Shown here in pieces: positions 25,016 through 34,454 of a stretch of DNA of 64,000 nucleotides; position 1 is the first letter of the stretch, and the number at the start of each line of letters is the position of its first letter. The stretch is from SZUA-442 sp963753185. Its GTDB lineage: Bacteria > Actinomycetota > Acidimicrobiia > Spongiisociales > UBA5794. The position numbers and the translations under genes were made by a program. The DNA lies in assembly GCA_963753185.1 (NCBI GenBank), contig CAVWBO010000007.1, forward strand, positions 1,426,001 to 1,490,000, in the 5' to 3' direction. The notes beneath the pieces were generated by a model. The model was not told the DNA's origin. It worked only from the letters and a program-made list of their open reading frames with translations, and searched no databases.

Positions 25016-26181
25016 TGGCCTACGCCACGACCGACAGGGTTCCCGTATTCATCGACCGTGACAGCCCCCTTCGGCCGGACCTCGTGCTGGTCGTGACATA
25101 CCTCCTCATCTCGGCGATCGGCCTCCTCATGGTCTACTCCGCCACGGCACCCGGTCTCGAGGCCCGCGGGCTCGACCCGACGAGGGACCTCAAGGAGCAG
25201 GCGATCTTCGTCGTCATCGGGTTCGTCGTCTTCGGGTTCGTGTCGACCATCGACCTCACCGAGATCCGTGGCTTCGTCGGACCCGTGTACGTCATCTCGA
25301 TCGCGTTGCTCGTGCTGGTGATGACGCCCCTTGGTGACAGTGAGGGCCTCGCCCAGCGATGGATCGACCTCGGCATCGTGCAGTTCCAGCCGTCCGAGGT
25401 CGCGAAGATCGCCGTCGTGCTGATGCTGGCTTCGATCCTGTCGATGGCGACGACACCGCTGTCGTGGCAAGCGGTGGCGCGTGCCCTCGTGATCGTCGGC
25501 GTTCCTGCGGTCCTCATCTTCCTCCAGCCCGACCTCGGCACGATGTTGGTGTTCGCGTTCGTGATGCTCGTGATGCTCTTCGCAGCCGGTTCGACGCTTC
25601 GGCAGCTGGGCTTCATCGCCCTGGCGACCATCATCGGCACCGTCGGCCTGTTCCAGCTCAACCTGATCAAGGACTACCAGGTCCTTCGCCTGACCGCGTT
25701 CATCGATCCCGAAGGGGCGTCCCTCGATGCCGTCTACAACCAGGTCCAGTCCGAGATCGCCATCGGCTCCGGCGGCCTCCTCGGCAAGGGGCTGTTCGAG
25801 GGCTCCCAGACGAATCTGCAGTTCGTACCCGTGCAGGCAAGCGACTTCATCTTTACCGCCGTCGGGGAGCAGTTCGGTTTCGTCGGGAGCCTCATCGTCC
25901 TCGGCTTGTTCGGGCTGCTGTTGTTCCGCCTCCTCCTCACCGCCCTGCATGCCAGGAGCCGCTTCTCATTCCTCGTCGTCACCGGCATCGCAGCGATGCT
26001 CGCATTCCACGTGTTCGTCAACATCGGCATGACCGTCAGGGTCATGCCGGTGACCGGTCTCCCGTTGCCGTTCATGTCGTCTGGTGGAACCTTCTTCGTC
26101 ATGATGAGCGCTGCCCTCGGCCTTGCGCACTCCGCATGGATCCGACGAAACACCACACTCGCTGAGCGACCACCCGAGTAG
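25015..26181 (+). CDS. rodA: Peptidoglycan glycosyltransferase RodA
   Basis: SEDS-family polymerase of glycan strands that partners PBP2. The 388-residue protein has about ten transmembrane helices, the AQRWIDLGIVQFQPSEVAKIA signature (around residues 117-137), PDLGT and the C-terminal G-L-P-L-P-F-M-S-S-G-G motif. It overlaps the mrdA stop by one base. FtsW is also SEDS but is normally in the division cluster; position here favours RodA. Confidence 0.95.
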   Translation: MAYATTDRVPVFIDRDSPLRPDLVLVVTYLLISAIGLLMVYSATAPGLEARGLDPTRDLKEQAIFVVIGFVVFGFVSTIDLTEIRGFVGPVYVISIALLVLVMTPLGDSEGLAQRWIDLGIVQFQPSEVAKIAVVLMLASILSMATTPLSWQAVARALVIVGVPAVLIFLQPDLGTMLVFAFVMLVMLFAAGSTLRQLGFIALATIIGTVGLFQLNLIKDYQVLRLTAFIDPEGASLDAVYNQVQSEIAIGSGGLLGKGLFEGSQTNLQFVPVQASDFIFTAVGEQFGFVGSLIVLGLFGLLLFRLLLTALHARSRFSFLVVTGIAAMLAFHVFVNIGMTVRVMPVTGLPLPFMSSGGTFFVMMSAALGLAHSAWIRRNTTLAERPPE

Positions 26182-26254
26182 GCAATGGTCGCCGATGGGC
26201 GCCACCGCGCGACCCGCACCGTGTGGCGAGCCGCACCTACTACGCTGAGGCGCC

Positions 26255-26851
26255 ATGCAGAGACGGGCGGATCAGGGCTGGATCGAGGTCATCGCGGGAC
26301 CGATGTTCTCGGGGAAGAGCGAGGAGCTGATCCGTCGGGTGACGCGATATCACCTCGCTCGGATCCCCACCCAGACGTTCAAGCCTGCACTCGATACCCG
26401 ATACGCCGTCGGTGAGGTGGTGTCGCATTCCCGCCTTTCGACCGTTGCGCAGCCGGTTGCCGACTCCGCGACGCTCCTGCGCTCCGTCGAGGATCGAACA
26501 GTCGTCGTCGGCATCGATGAGGGGCAGTTCTTCGACGACGGTTTGGTCGAGGTCGCAGAGATGCTCGCCGGTGCGGGGAAGAACATCATCGTCGCGGGCC
26601 TCGACCTCGACTACCTCGGGCGCCCGTTCGAGCCGATTCCTTCCCTCATGCTTCGAGCCGAGTATGTGACGAAGGCCCTTGCGGTCTGCCATCGATGCGG
26701 AGGACCAGGGCTGTTCACCCAGCGCGTCGTCAAGTCCGATGAGCTCGTGGTCCTCGGGGCAACGGACGCATACGAGGCCCGGTGTCGGCGGTGCTATGAC
26801 CCTACGGAGGCCTCACAGCCGACGTTGGGTGACATGGAAGCCGCCGACTGA
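26255..26851 (+). CDS. tdk: Thymidine kinase
   Basis: Salvage kinase making dTMP, type II family. The 198-residue protein has the P-loop GPMFSGKSEEL near residue 15, the Walker B-like GIDEGQFFD (where Glu is the catalytic base) and the lasso region with CHRC and CRRC zinc ligands near the C-terminus. It stands alone after rodA. Confidence 0.94.
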   Translation: MQRRADQGWIEVIAGPMFSGKSEELIRRVTRYHLARIPTQTFKPALDTRYAVGEVVSHSRLSTVAQPVADSATLLRSVEDRTVVVGIDEGQFFDDGLVEVAEMLAGAGKNIIVAGLDLDYLGRPFEPIPSLMLRAEYVTKALAVCHRCGGPGLFTQRVVKSDELVVLGATDAYEARCRRCYDPTEASQPTLGDMEAAD

Positions 26852-27169
26852 CGGCGATCGAGAGTCACCACCTTGTGGCCGATGCTTGGTAATCTCCGCA
26901 GGACGCCGCACCACCTCGTGCGGTGCAAGGTTTCCGACCCGGGACGGGGATGCACGACGTCCTTTCGCTCATAGCGCTGCTCGAGATGCAGCAATCCACT
27001 CTGCGATGTGTCGCATACCGCAGGATTGCCAGCCATCGCGCAGCGGGAGCCGTGCCCCCGTTCGCCCGTGATTCCCTGGACCTCGCTACCCAAGGCGGTT
27101 CCGCACGGGAGCTCTCGGAGTCGGATCGAACACCGTCGTGCCGCGTACGGCACGCGAAGGAGTTGATCC
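26852..27169 (+). other. Structured leader upstream of the RNase E/G gene
   Basis: This 318-base gap has a TAATCT -10-like box at 26890, giving a leader of about 270 bases. Inverted repeats include 26991-26996/27024-27029 with 27001-27005/27019-27023 stacked inside it, and a perfect 7-bp hairpin with a CGTA loop at 27137-27154 ending 2 bases before the AAGGAG ribosome site. I see no reading frame that looks like a gene. Confidence 0.45.
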
Positions 27170-28720
27170 ATGGGACTCTTCAGGAAGAAGACACCCAAAG
27201 TCATCCGTGCAGGTACCAAGGACGAGATCCTCGAGGTTCGCACGGTCAAGGGCGAGCAGGTCACGGTCAGGCGTTCCGCCAAGGCTGAACCGCGCCAGGC
27301 CGCGTCGACCGCGACGAAACGCAAGCCGAAGCCGCAGCGCAAACAGGATTCCCGCAAGCCCGACAGGACGCGCCAGGCATCCACCCAGCGGCGCCGTCCC
27401 AAGCTCGAGATCGTCGAGCCTGCCGAGAGCGCGCGCAAGCAGATGCTCGTGCGCCGCAGCCCGCACCAGATCCAGATCGTGGTCCTCGAGGGTCCCGTCC
27501 TCGTCGAGCACTATGTCGCCCGGTCCGATCACACCTCGATCGTCGGGAACGTCTACCTCGGCAAGGTTCGCAACGTCCTGCCGGGGATGGAGGCTGCCTT
27601 CATCGATTTCGGCGAGGGCAAGAACGGTGTGCTGTACGCGGGCGACGTCAACTACGCCGAATTCGACGTCGCCGGCAAGGGAAAGCGCATCGAGAACGCG
27701 CTCAAGGCAGGCGATCCCGTCCTGGTCCAGGTCGTCAAGGACGCGATGGGCCACAAGGGAGCCAGGCTCACGAACCAGATCAGCCTCGCGGGACGGTACC
27801 TGGTCCTCGCACCCGATGAGGGTGTTCGCGGCATTTCCCGAAGGCTCCCAGACGACGAGCGTCGACGCCTGCGGGAGCTCGTCGGCGAGATGCGCCCGGA
27901 GGGCACCGGGATCATCGTGCGGACCGCAGCCGAGGGTGCCACACGGGAGGACATCGCAGGTGACATCGCTCGCCTGAAGGAGACCTGGGAACAGATCGAG
28001 GCCGCACGGGCGGATGCCGTCGCACCTGCCCTCATCTACCAGGAGCCTCCCCTCGTCATCAGGGTGATCCGTGAACACTTCACCAAGGACTTCAAACGCC
28101 TCCTCATCGATGATCGTGAGATCCATGATCAGGTGCTCGAGTACCTCGCGGGGACCGAGGCCGACCTCGTCGAGAAGGTCACGCTCTACACCGATGAGCT
28201 CGCCCTCTTCGAGCGGTACCACGTCGAGGATCAGCTCCGGAAGGCGCTCGATCGCAAGGTGTGGCTGCCGTCTGGCGGGCACCTCGTCATCGACAGGACC
28301 GAGGCGCTCACGGTGATCGATGTCAACACCGGACGCTTCGTAGGCACGACGAACCTCGAGGAGACGGTGCTCCAGAACAACCTGGAGTCCGCAGAGGAGA
28401 TCGCCCGCCAGCTTCGCCTGCGCGACATCGGGGGCATCATCGTCATCGACTTCATCGACATGGAGGACCAGAAGAACCAGGACGCGGTGCTGCTGCGGCT
28501 GCGCGAGCACCTCGCCAAGGACAAGACCCGCACCCAGGTGTTCGACGTGTCGCACCTCGGCCTCGTGGAGATGACGCGCAAGAATGTCTCTGCCGGCCTC
28601 CTCGAGTCGTTCTCCGAGGTCTGCCCACAGTGCAACGGAAGGGGAGTACTCCTCCACGAGGAGGCGGCAGCCACGGGCATCCCCGCACATGACCATGGAG
28701 CCAAGGACGCGGTCGAATAG
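27170..28720 (+). CDS. rne: Ribonuclease E/G
   Basis: Endoribonuclease for RNA processing and turnover. The 516-residue protein has a basic Lys/Arg-rich N-terminal segment to about residue 95, then the S1/RNase E core: KQMLVRRSPHQIQIVVLEGP, GNVYLGKVRNVLPGMEAAFI (S1 domain), and the catalytic Asp-bearing strands ALTVIDVNTGRF and GGIIVIDFIDM. CPQCNGRG is the zinc-link. No long C-terminal scaffold arm is present, so it resembles the short actinobacterial RNase E/G class. It is preceded by a long structured leader that may autoregulate it. Confidence 0.94.
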   Translation: MGLFRKKTPKVIRAGTKDEILEVRTVKGEQVTVRRSAKAEPRQAASTATKRKPKPQRKQDSRKPDRTRQASTQRRRPKLEIVEPAESARKQMLVRRSPHQIQIVVLEGPVLVEHYVARSDHTSIVGNVYLGKVRNVLPGMEAAFIDFGEGKNGVLYAGDVNYAEFDVAGKGKRIENALKAGDPVLVQVVKDAMGHKGARLTNQISLAGRYLVLAPDEGVRGISRRLPDDERRRLRELVGEMRPEGTGIIVRTAAEGATREDIAGDIARLKETWEQIEAARADAVAPALIYQEPPLVIRVIREHFTKDFKRLLIDDREIHDQVLEYLAGTEADLVEKVTLYTDELALFERYHVEDQLRKALDRKVWLPSGGHLVIDRTEALTVIDVNTGRFVGTTNLEETVLQNNLESAEEIARQLRLRDIGGIIVIDFIDMEDQKNQDAVLLRLREHLAKDKTRTQVFDVSHLGLVEMTRKNVSAGLLESFSEVCPQCNGRGVLLHEEAAATGIPAHDHGAKDAVE

Positions 28721-28755
28721 CGAGTCGACCGTGACTGTTGTCGATGGTGCCTTGC

Positions 28756-28761
28756 TACACT
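28756..28761 (+). promoter_or_regulatory. Probable -10 box for rplU-rpmA
   Basis: TACACT about 80 bases before rplU in the gap after the RNase gene. It matches the -10 form seen before mreB and lepA. Confidence 0.4.
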
Positions 28762-28841
28762 TGCCATTCGCTCCCTGAGGGGAGCGTTCAGCGCGTCGGG
28801 GCGCACCGAGCCTCGACACCCGACATTGCACCCGAGGAATC

Positions 28842-29351
28842 ATGTACGCGATCATCCGCGCAGGCGGCAAACAGGCGAAGGTCCGCGAAGGGGATGTGCT
28901 CTCCGTGGAGCGCATCAAGGACAAGGACACCGTGTCGTTCACGCCGCTGCTCGTCGTCTCGGACGATGGCACCGTGATCTCGGACAAGGACGCCCTCGCG
29001 AAGGCGACCGTCACAGCGGAGGTCCTCGGGGAGTCGGCAGGACCGAAGGTCGACATCTTCAAGTACAAGGCGAAGACCGGTTACCGCCGGCGCCAGGGCC
29101 ACCGCCAGAAGTACACGACCATCAAGGTGACCGGCATCGCAATGGGCGCCAAGAAGGCAGCGAAGGCATCGAAGCCCGATGCCGACACCGCGGACACCGA
29201 CAAGGCCAAGAAGCCTGTTGCCAAGGCCAAAGCGGAGAAGCCCGCTGCGGAGAAGGCGGAGAAGCCCGCAACAGCTGCAGCGGCGAAGGCGGACAAGCCA
29301 GCAGCGGCGGCGAAGCCGAAGAAGACCGCAAAGACCACCGAGGAGGAGTAA
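28842..29351 (+). CDS. rplU: Ribosomal protein bL21
   Basis: Large-subunit protein binding 23S rRNA. The first about 104 residues are a full L21: MYAIIRAGGKQAKVREGD, then KVDIFKYKAKTGYRRRQGHRQ. The remaining 65 residues are an Ala/Lys/Glu-rich, low-complexity tail (repeated AEKPA/AKADKPA), which is absent from most L21 proteins. It starts an operon with rpmA. Confidence 0.95.
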   Translation: MYAIIRAGGKQAKVREGDVLSVERIKDKDTVSFTPLLVVSDDGTVISDKDALAKATVTAEVLGESAGPKVDIFKYKAKTGYRRRQGHRQKYTTIKVTGIAMGAKKAAKASKPDADTADTDKAKKPVAKAKAEKPAAEKAEKPATAAAAKADKPAAAAKPKKTAKTTEEE

Positions 29352-29353
29352 CG

Positions 29354-29608
29354 ATGTCGAAGACCAAGGCAGGCGGCTCAACCAAGAACGGTCGCGACTC
29401 AGCGGCCAAGCGACTCGGACCAAAGGTGTTCGACGGCCAGACCGTCAACGCAGGGGCGATCCTCGTGCGCCAGCGCGGCACCCGCATCCACCCCGGTGAC
29501 AACGTCGCCCGCGGGGGGGACGACACGCTGTACGCGCTGGAGGCCGGCGTCGTCAAGTATGGCTCCCGCAAGGGACGCCGCCAGGTGTCCGTCCTCAACG
29601 ACGCCTGA
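29354..29608 (+). CDS. rpmA: Ribosomal protein bL27
   Basis: Large-subunit protein near the peptidyl transferase centre. The 84-residue protein begins MSKTKAGGSTKNGRDSAAK, with GGAGGAG overlapping the rplU end as ribosome site. The core TVNAGAILVRQRGTRIHPG is standard. It lacks the cleavable N-terminal extension found in some Firmicutes. Confidence 0.96.
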   Translation: MSKTKAGGSTKNGRDSAAKRLGPKVFDGQTVNAGAILVRQRGTRIHPGDNVARGGDDTLYALEAGVVKYGSRKGRRQVSVLNDA

Positions 29609-29631
29609 CGTCATCGTCCATCGGATCGTTG

Positions 29632-29660
29632 GGAAGGGCGGCCTCCGGGTCCGCCCTTCC
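29632..29660 (+). terminator. Terminator after rplU-rpmA
   Basis: GGAAGGGCGG and CCGCCCTTCC form a perfect 10-bp stem with a 9-base loop, 24 bases after the rpmA stop. A short T-rich run (TCCGTTG) follows. Confidence 0.7.
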
Positions 29661-29701
29661 TCCGTTGTCGGGGTAGGTTGACGATCGAAGGAGGCATCAC
29701 G

Positions 29702-30973
29702 GTGTTCGTCGACACGGTCACCATCAGGGCCAGAGGAGGCAACGGCGGCGCCGGTGTCTCTTCCTTCCTGCGTCGAAAGGGCCTGCCGAAGGGCAAACCC
29801 AATGGGGGATCGGGTGGGGCAGGCGGGGACATCTACCTCGTCGCAGACCCCGACGTCGCTTCCCTGTTGCGCTACGACCGGCATCCGGTGTGGAAGGCAG
29901 GGAACGGAACCCACGGCGAAGGCGACCTCCGACACGGCCGTCACGGAGAGGATGTCGAGCTCCCCGTGCCGCTCGGAACAACCGTGCGCGACGCGGACGG
30001 TGTGCTCATCGCTGATCTCGTGGAACCCGGCCAGCGCGTGCTCGTGGCGCGGGGGGGCAAGGGCGGACGGGGGAACGCCTCCTTCGTGAGCCCAACCAGG
30101 AAGGCACCGACGTTCGCCGAGCAGGGGGAGTACGGCGAGGAGGTCGAGCTCCAGCTCGAACTCCGCCTCCTCGCGGATGCCGCACTCATCGGATACCCGA
30201 ACGCAGGCAAGTCAACCCTGATCTCGAGGGTGTCCGCAGCGAAGCCGAAGATCGCCGACTACCCATTCACGACCCTCACGCCGAACCTCGGTGTCGTGAC
30301 GGTGGACGATCGTGAACTGGTCCTCGCCGACATCCCGGGCCTGATCGAGGGCGCGGCCGACGGGAAGGGCCTCGGCCATGAGTTCCTCAGGCACACGGAA
30401 CGGGCCAGGGCGCTCGTCGTGCTGCTCGACCCGTCGCCGCTCCAGACGGATTCGATCGAGACACAGCTCGAGGTTCTCGTCGGCGAGCTCGAGGCGCACG
30501 ATGCTGCCCTCGCCGCTCGGCCCCGCATCGTCGTGATCGCGAAATCAGATCTGATCGATCGTGACGCACCTCCGACCGTCGACCACGAGGGTCCCGTGAT
30601 GATGATCTCGGCCATCAACGGTGAAGGCCTCGATGCGCTGATGCACGCTGTGGCAGACCTCGTCGGAACGATCGAGCGCGCCGCACCGACGAGGGAGGGA
30701 TACGTCCTGCACCGTCCCCTTCGCGACGAATTCACCATCCGGAGGGATGACGGCGAGTGGATCGTGGAGGGGATCGCGGCGATCCGTGCCACGAACCTGT
30801 CGGATCTGACGGAGCCAGAAGCCGCAGCGTATGTCTCATCGAGGTTGGTCAGGTCGGGAATCGTCGGTGGACTGGTCGCAGCGGGCGCCGAGCGTGGCGA
30901 TGACGTTCGCATCGGTTCGATCGTGTTCACGTTCGACCCCGAGGTCGACGATCCCGAGCGGTACATGCCGTGA
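29702..30973 (+). CDS. obgE: GTPase Obg
   Basis: Ribosome-assembly GTPase. The GTG at 29702 has a strong AAGGAGG 7 bases upstream and gives 423 residues; a longer upstream start is less likely. The glycine-rich OBG fold (MFVDTVTIRARGGNGGAG) comes first, then the G domain with G1 GYPNAGKST, G3 DIPGL and a NKxD-like AKSD, and a C-terminal OCT domain. It lies in the conserved order rplU-rpmA-obgE-proB. Confidence 0.96.
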   Translation: MFVDTVTIRARGGNGGAGVSSFLRRKGLPKGKPNGGSGGAGGDIYLVADPDVASLLRYDRHPVWKAGNGTHGEGDLRHGRHGEDVELPVPLGTTVRDADGVLIADLVEPGQRVLVARGGKGGRGNASFVSPTRKAPTFAEQGEYGEEVELQLELRLLADAALIGYPNAGKSTLISRVSAAKPKIADYPFTTLTPNLGVVTVDDRELVLADIPGLIEGAADGKGLGHEFLRHTERARALVVLLDPSPLQTDSIETQLEVLVGELEAHDAALAARPRIVVIAKSDLIDRDAPPTVDHEGPVMMISAINGEGLDALMHAVADLVGTIERAAPTREGYVLHRPLRDEFTIRRDDGEWIVEGIAAIRATNLSDLTEPEAAAYVSSRLVRSGIVGGLVAAGAERGDDVRIGSIVFTFDPEVDDPERYMP

Positions 30974-32094
30974 GGCGACCCGTAGCCCCCGGAGGTACGG
31001 TTGTCGTCAAGGTCGGATCGTCGAGCCTGACGGGGCCGACCGGCGGCATCGACGAGGCATCGATTGCGGTCGTCGTGTCACACGTCGTCGCCCTCGTCGA
31101 CCGGGGGTTCAAACCCATCCTCGTCACCTCCGGCGCGATCGCGGCCGGCCTTCCAGCCCTCGGAAGCACCGTACGTCCCACCGATATCGCAGACCTCCAA
31201 GTCGCCGCTGCCGTCGGGCAATCGAGGCTCATGGAGCGCTACGCGACGGGGTTCGGTGACTCCGGGCTCACCGTCGGGCAGGTACTGCTGACGAAGGACG
31301 TGCTCGGGAACCGCCAGCAGTACCTGAATGCCAGGAGCGCCCTCACTCGCATGGTCGAGCTCGGGGTCATCCCCATCGTCAACGAGAACGACACGGTGGT
31401 GGTCGACGAGGTGAGGGTCGGCGACAACGATCAGCTCGCGGCGATCACGTCCCACCTCGTACGTGCCGACATGCTGATCATCCTGACGGACACTCCGGGC
31501 CTCTACGCAGACGATCCGCGCCTGACGGAGGATGCGCAGCTCCTCAGCGCCGTCAAACACACGGACGAGGTCCTCGACCGCATCCGGTCCTCCGGGGCGA
31601 AGGGTGCCCTCGGGAGTGGGGGAGTTGCGACCAAGGTGGCCGCAGCGCGAATGGCTGCGTTCTCGGGCATCCCTACGGTCGTCGCGCAATCACGGGTTCC
31701 CGACGTCGTCGCCCTTGCCGTTGGGGGCGCCGACATCGGAACCTGGGTCGATCCGCGCCCGGAATCGCTGCCCGCCCGCAAACTCTGGATCGCGTTCGGG
31801 CTCCCATCGTATGGCGTCCTGACGATCGATGACGGAGCGGTACTCGCCCTCGGCACGGGTGGGCGGTCACTCCTCGGTGTCGGCGTCACGGACGTCGATG
31901 GCACCTTCGAGCGGTCGGATGCCGTCGAGGTGAAGGACGATCGGGGTGCCCTCGTGGCGAAGGGCATCGTTCGGGTCTCATCGGAGGAACTGCGCTCCGG
32001 GATCGGGCAACACAGCTCCCGGCTCGGGGGCGAGGTCATCCATCGCGACGACCTCGTCGTGTTCGGATCGTCGGAGGGACCGGCTTCCGGGTGA
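30970..32094 (+). CDS. proB: Glutamate 5-kinase
   Basis: First step of proline synthesis. The GTG start overlaps the obgE stop (GTGA). The 374-residue protein has the kinase domain with VVKVGSSSLTG, LVTSGAIAAG, IPIVNENDTV and GSGGVATKV, and a C-terminal PUA domain from about residue 280. ProA is encoded 13 kb away rather than next to it. Confidence 0.95.
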   Translation: MRRPVAPGGTVVVKVGSSSLTGPTGGIDEASIAVVVSHVVALVDRGFKPILVTSGAIAAGLPALGSTVRPTDIADLQVAAAVGQSRLMERYATGFGDSGLTVGQVLLTKDVLGNRQQYLNARSALTRMVELGVIPIVNENDTVVVDEVRVGDNDQLAAITSHLVRADMLIILTDTPGLYADDPRLTEDAQLLSAVKHTDEVLDRIRSSGAKGALGSGGVATKVAAARMAAFSGIPTVVAQSRVPDVVALAVGGADIGTWVDPRPESLPARKLWIAFGLPSYGVLTIDDGAVLALGTGGRSLLGVGVTDVDGTFERSDAVEVKDDRGALVAKGIVRVSSEELRSGIGQHSSRLGGEVIHRDDLVVFGSSEGPASG

Positions 32095-33011
32095 ACCAGG
32101 CGACACGGTCCGGGTACGCTGATTCGATGGACATCTCATGGTCGAATCCGTCAGACGTGACGGCGGCGCTCAGCACCGTCGGCTACCTCCCGGACGCACG
32201 TATCTCGCAGGTCGTGTACCTCGCGGCCGCCCTCGAGAAGCCGATTCTCGCCGAAGGCCCCGCAGGTGTCGGAAAGACGGCCCTCGCCCTCGCCCTCGCC
32301 GATGCGACGGGGCGTCGCCTCGTTCGCCTTCAGTGCTACGAAGGACTCGATGAGGCCAAGGCCCTCTACGAGTGGGACTACCACAAGCAGCTCCTTCGGC
32401 TCCAGAGCGATGAGGGCGCGACGTGGGACGATGTCGAGGGAGACATCTTCTCCGAGTCGTTTCTCCTGACACGCCCCCTGCTCGAGGCCATTCGATCCCC
32501 AGATCCCGTCGTGCTGCTCATCGACGAGGTGGACCGTGTCGAGCTCGAGACCGAGGCACTCCTCCTCGAGGTGCTCGATTCGTTCCAGGTGACCATCCCC
32601 GAGCTCGGCACGATCAAGGCGACCACGCAGCCCATCGTGGTCCTGACCTCGAACAACACCCGGGAGCTGTCAGAGGCCCTCAAGCGCAGGTGCCTGTACC
32701 TCCACATCCCGTATCCCTCGATCGAGCGCGAGCGTGAGATCCTCGCCGCGCGCGTTCCCGGTCTCCCAGAGGCGATGGGGGAGCGGATCGCCCACACGGT
32801 CGCAGCGATCAGGGGCCAGGGTCTGAGGAAGCCCCCGTCCGTCTCCGAGACGATCGACTGGGCGCGGACGCTCCTCGCCCTCGGCATCGCAGAGCTCGAC
32901 GATCACGCCACATCCGACACCCTGCACGTCCTCCTCAAGTACCAGACCGACATCGATGCTGCGGCGAAGGAACTCTCGCTCCCGGCCGCAGGAGAGACGC
33001 CGGCCCGGTGA
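32091..33011 (+). CDS. MoxR-family AAA+ ATPase (CoxD-like)
   Basis: This 306-residue protein starts at a GTG overlapping the proB stop; an ATG at 32127 is an alternative. Walker A GPAGVGKT is near residue 57, Walker B VVLLIDEVDR follows, and the sensor 1 strand is VVLTSNNTREL. The MoxR family, CoxD subgroup, works with a VWA protein to assemble or insert metal centres in enzymes such as aerobic CO dehydrogenase. The next gene encodes exactly such a VWA partner, overlapping by four bases. Confidence 0.88.
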   Translation: MNQATRSGYADSMDISWSNPSDVTAALSTVGYLPDARISQVVYLAAALEKPILAEGPAGVGKTALALALADATGRRLVRLQCYEGLDEAKALYEWDYHKQLLRLQSDEGATWDDVEGDIFSESFLLTRPLLEAIRSPDPVVLLIDEVDRVELETEALLLEVLDSFQVTIPELGTIKATTQPIVVLTSNNTRELSEALKRRCLYLHIPYPSIEREREILAARVPGLPEAMGERIAHTVAAIRGQGLRKPPSVSETIDWARTLLALGIAELDDHATSDTLHVLLKYQTDIDAAAKELSLPAAGETPAR

Positions 33012-34384
33012 ACTCCGTCCTCACCTCGTTCGTCGAGGAGCTCAGGGAGATCGGGATACCGGTGTCGATGGTGGAGACGTTCGACGCCGCCGATGCCCTG
33101 GCCCACACCGACCTGACCGATCGTGAGAACCTGAGGGCGGCGCTCGGAGCGACACTCGTGAAGGACTCCACCCATTACGGGGCATTCGACGCAGCCTTCG
33201 ACGTCTACTTCGGAGGCTCCGGCACGATCTCCCTGCTCGAAGGTGCGACAGAGGACTCCGAGGATGGGGTCGACGACCTCAGGGAGTCTGTTGTCAGGGC
33301 ACTGCTCGAGGACGACCGAGCCACCCTGCGGAGGATCGTCGGGACGGCGGTCGACCGGTTCGCGGGCATGCAACCGGGCAGGCCGGTGGGAGGCCGGTAC
33401 TACACCTACCGCGTGATGCGCCAACTCGACGCAGACGACCTCCTTGCGCGCCTCCTCGCCGCCCTTGCGACACCGCTCGATGCGTCGAGCTTCGACGAGG
33501 TGCTCATCCGAGACAGGGTCGAGCGGATGATCGAGGCCTTGCGCGGACAGGTCGACTCGGAGGTCACAGCGAGGCTGGTCGCAGACCGCGGGGCCCACGA
33601 CGTCGCCGTGAGCCGCAGGCTCCCACTCCTCGAGGACATCGACCTCATGCACGCCACGCGGCTCGAGATCGATCAGATCGAACGAGTGGTCGGTCCCCTC
33701 GCCCGCAAGCTCGCCACCAGGCTGTCACAACGCCGGAGGCACGGCCGCAAGGGACGGCTCGACGTCCGACGCACGATTCGCCGGTCGCTCGGACACGGGG
33801 GAGTCCTCATCGACCCGCGGTTCAAGCCGCCGCGGGTCGCAAAGCCGGAGATCGTCATCCTGTGCGACGTGTCGGGTTCGATGGCCACCTTCGCCCGCTT
33901 CACGCTCCAGCTGACGTATGCGATCTCGACCGAGCTCAGGCGTGTGAGGGCCTTCGCCTTCATCGACGGCCTCGACGAGGTGACCGACTACTTCTCATCG
34001 GGGACCCGGTTCGCGGACGCTCTCGTGGAGATGTCGACCAGGGCCGACCTCGTACGTCGGGACGGGCACTCCGATTACGGGACATCGTTCGCCGAGATGG
34101 TCGAGAACCATCTCGATGCCATCACAGCTCGCACCACCCTGATCATCACGGGCGACGCACGCAACAACTACCGCCCGACGGGTGTGCATCACCTCGCGAC
34201 GATGACGCGGAAGGCGAGGGCGACCTTCTGGTTGAACCCAGAGCCCGAGCGATTCTGGGACACCGGCGATTCCGTCCTGGGGAGCTACCGCGACCTGTGT
34301 GACCGGGTCGAATCTGTACGCACCCTGCGTGAACTGGAACGGTTCGTCGAACGTGCGGCGCTTCCGACGGTATCGAGATCCTGA
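33008..34384 (+). CDS. VWA-domain protein, CoxE-like
   Basis: This 458-residue protein carries a CoxE/VWA domain. The metal-ion-dependent adhesion site is DVSGSM within VILCDVSGSMATFARF (about residue 290), with the Thr and Asp of the second and third MIDAS segments (TLIITGDARNN) later. The N-terminal part is helical and of unclear role. It pairs with the MoxR gene just upstream. The pair is a chaperone-like module that activates a metalloenzyme or a multi-protein complex, although its target is not visible here. Confidence 0.86.
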   Translation: MNSVLTSFVEELREIGIPVSMVETFDAADALAHTDLTDRENLRAALGATLVKDSTHYGAFDAAFDVYFGGSGTISLLEGATEDSEDGVDDLRESVVRALLEDDRATLRRIVGTAVDRFAGMQPGRPVGGRYYTYRVMRQLDADDLLARLLAALATPLDASSFDEVLIRDRVERMIEALRGQVDSEVTARLVADRGAHDVAVSRRLPLLEDIDLMHATRLEIDQIERVVGPLARKLATRLSQRRRHGRKGRLDVRRTIRRSLGHGGVLIDPRFKPPRVAKPEIVILCDVSGSMATFARFTLQLTYAISTELRRVRAFAFIDGLDEVTDYFSSGTRFADALVEMSTRADLVRRDGHSDYGTSFAEMVENHLDAITARTTLIITGDARNNYRPTGVHHLATMTRKARATFWLNPEPERFWDTGDSVLGSYRDLCDRVESVRTLRELERFVERAALPTVSRS

Positions 34385-34454
34385 GGTTCAAGTCGGCCGT
34401 GCGGTGTGTCGATACAGACAGGGAACCACGCACATCTTCAACGGGGGAAAGCCA

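Noticed and set aside
26923..27288. Possible small gene in the RNase E/G leader
   Set aside because: The frame has no ribosome site, overlaps the RNase gene start and has no protein-like pattern; the region looks structured instead.
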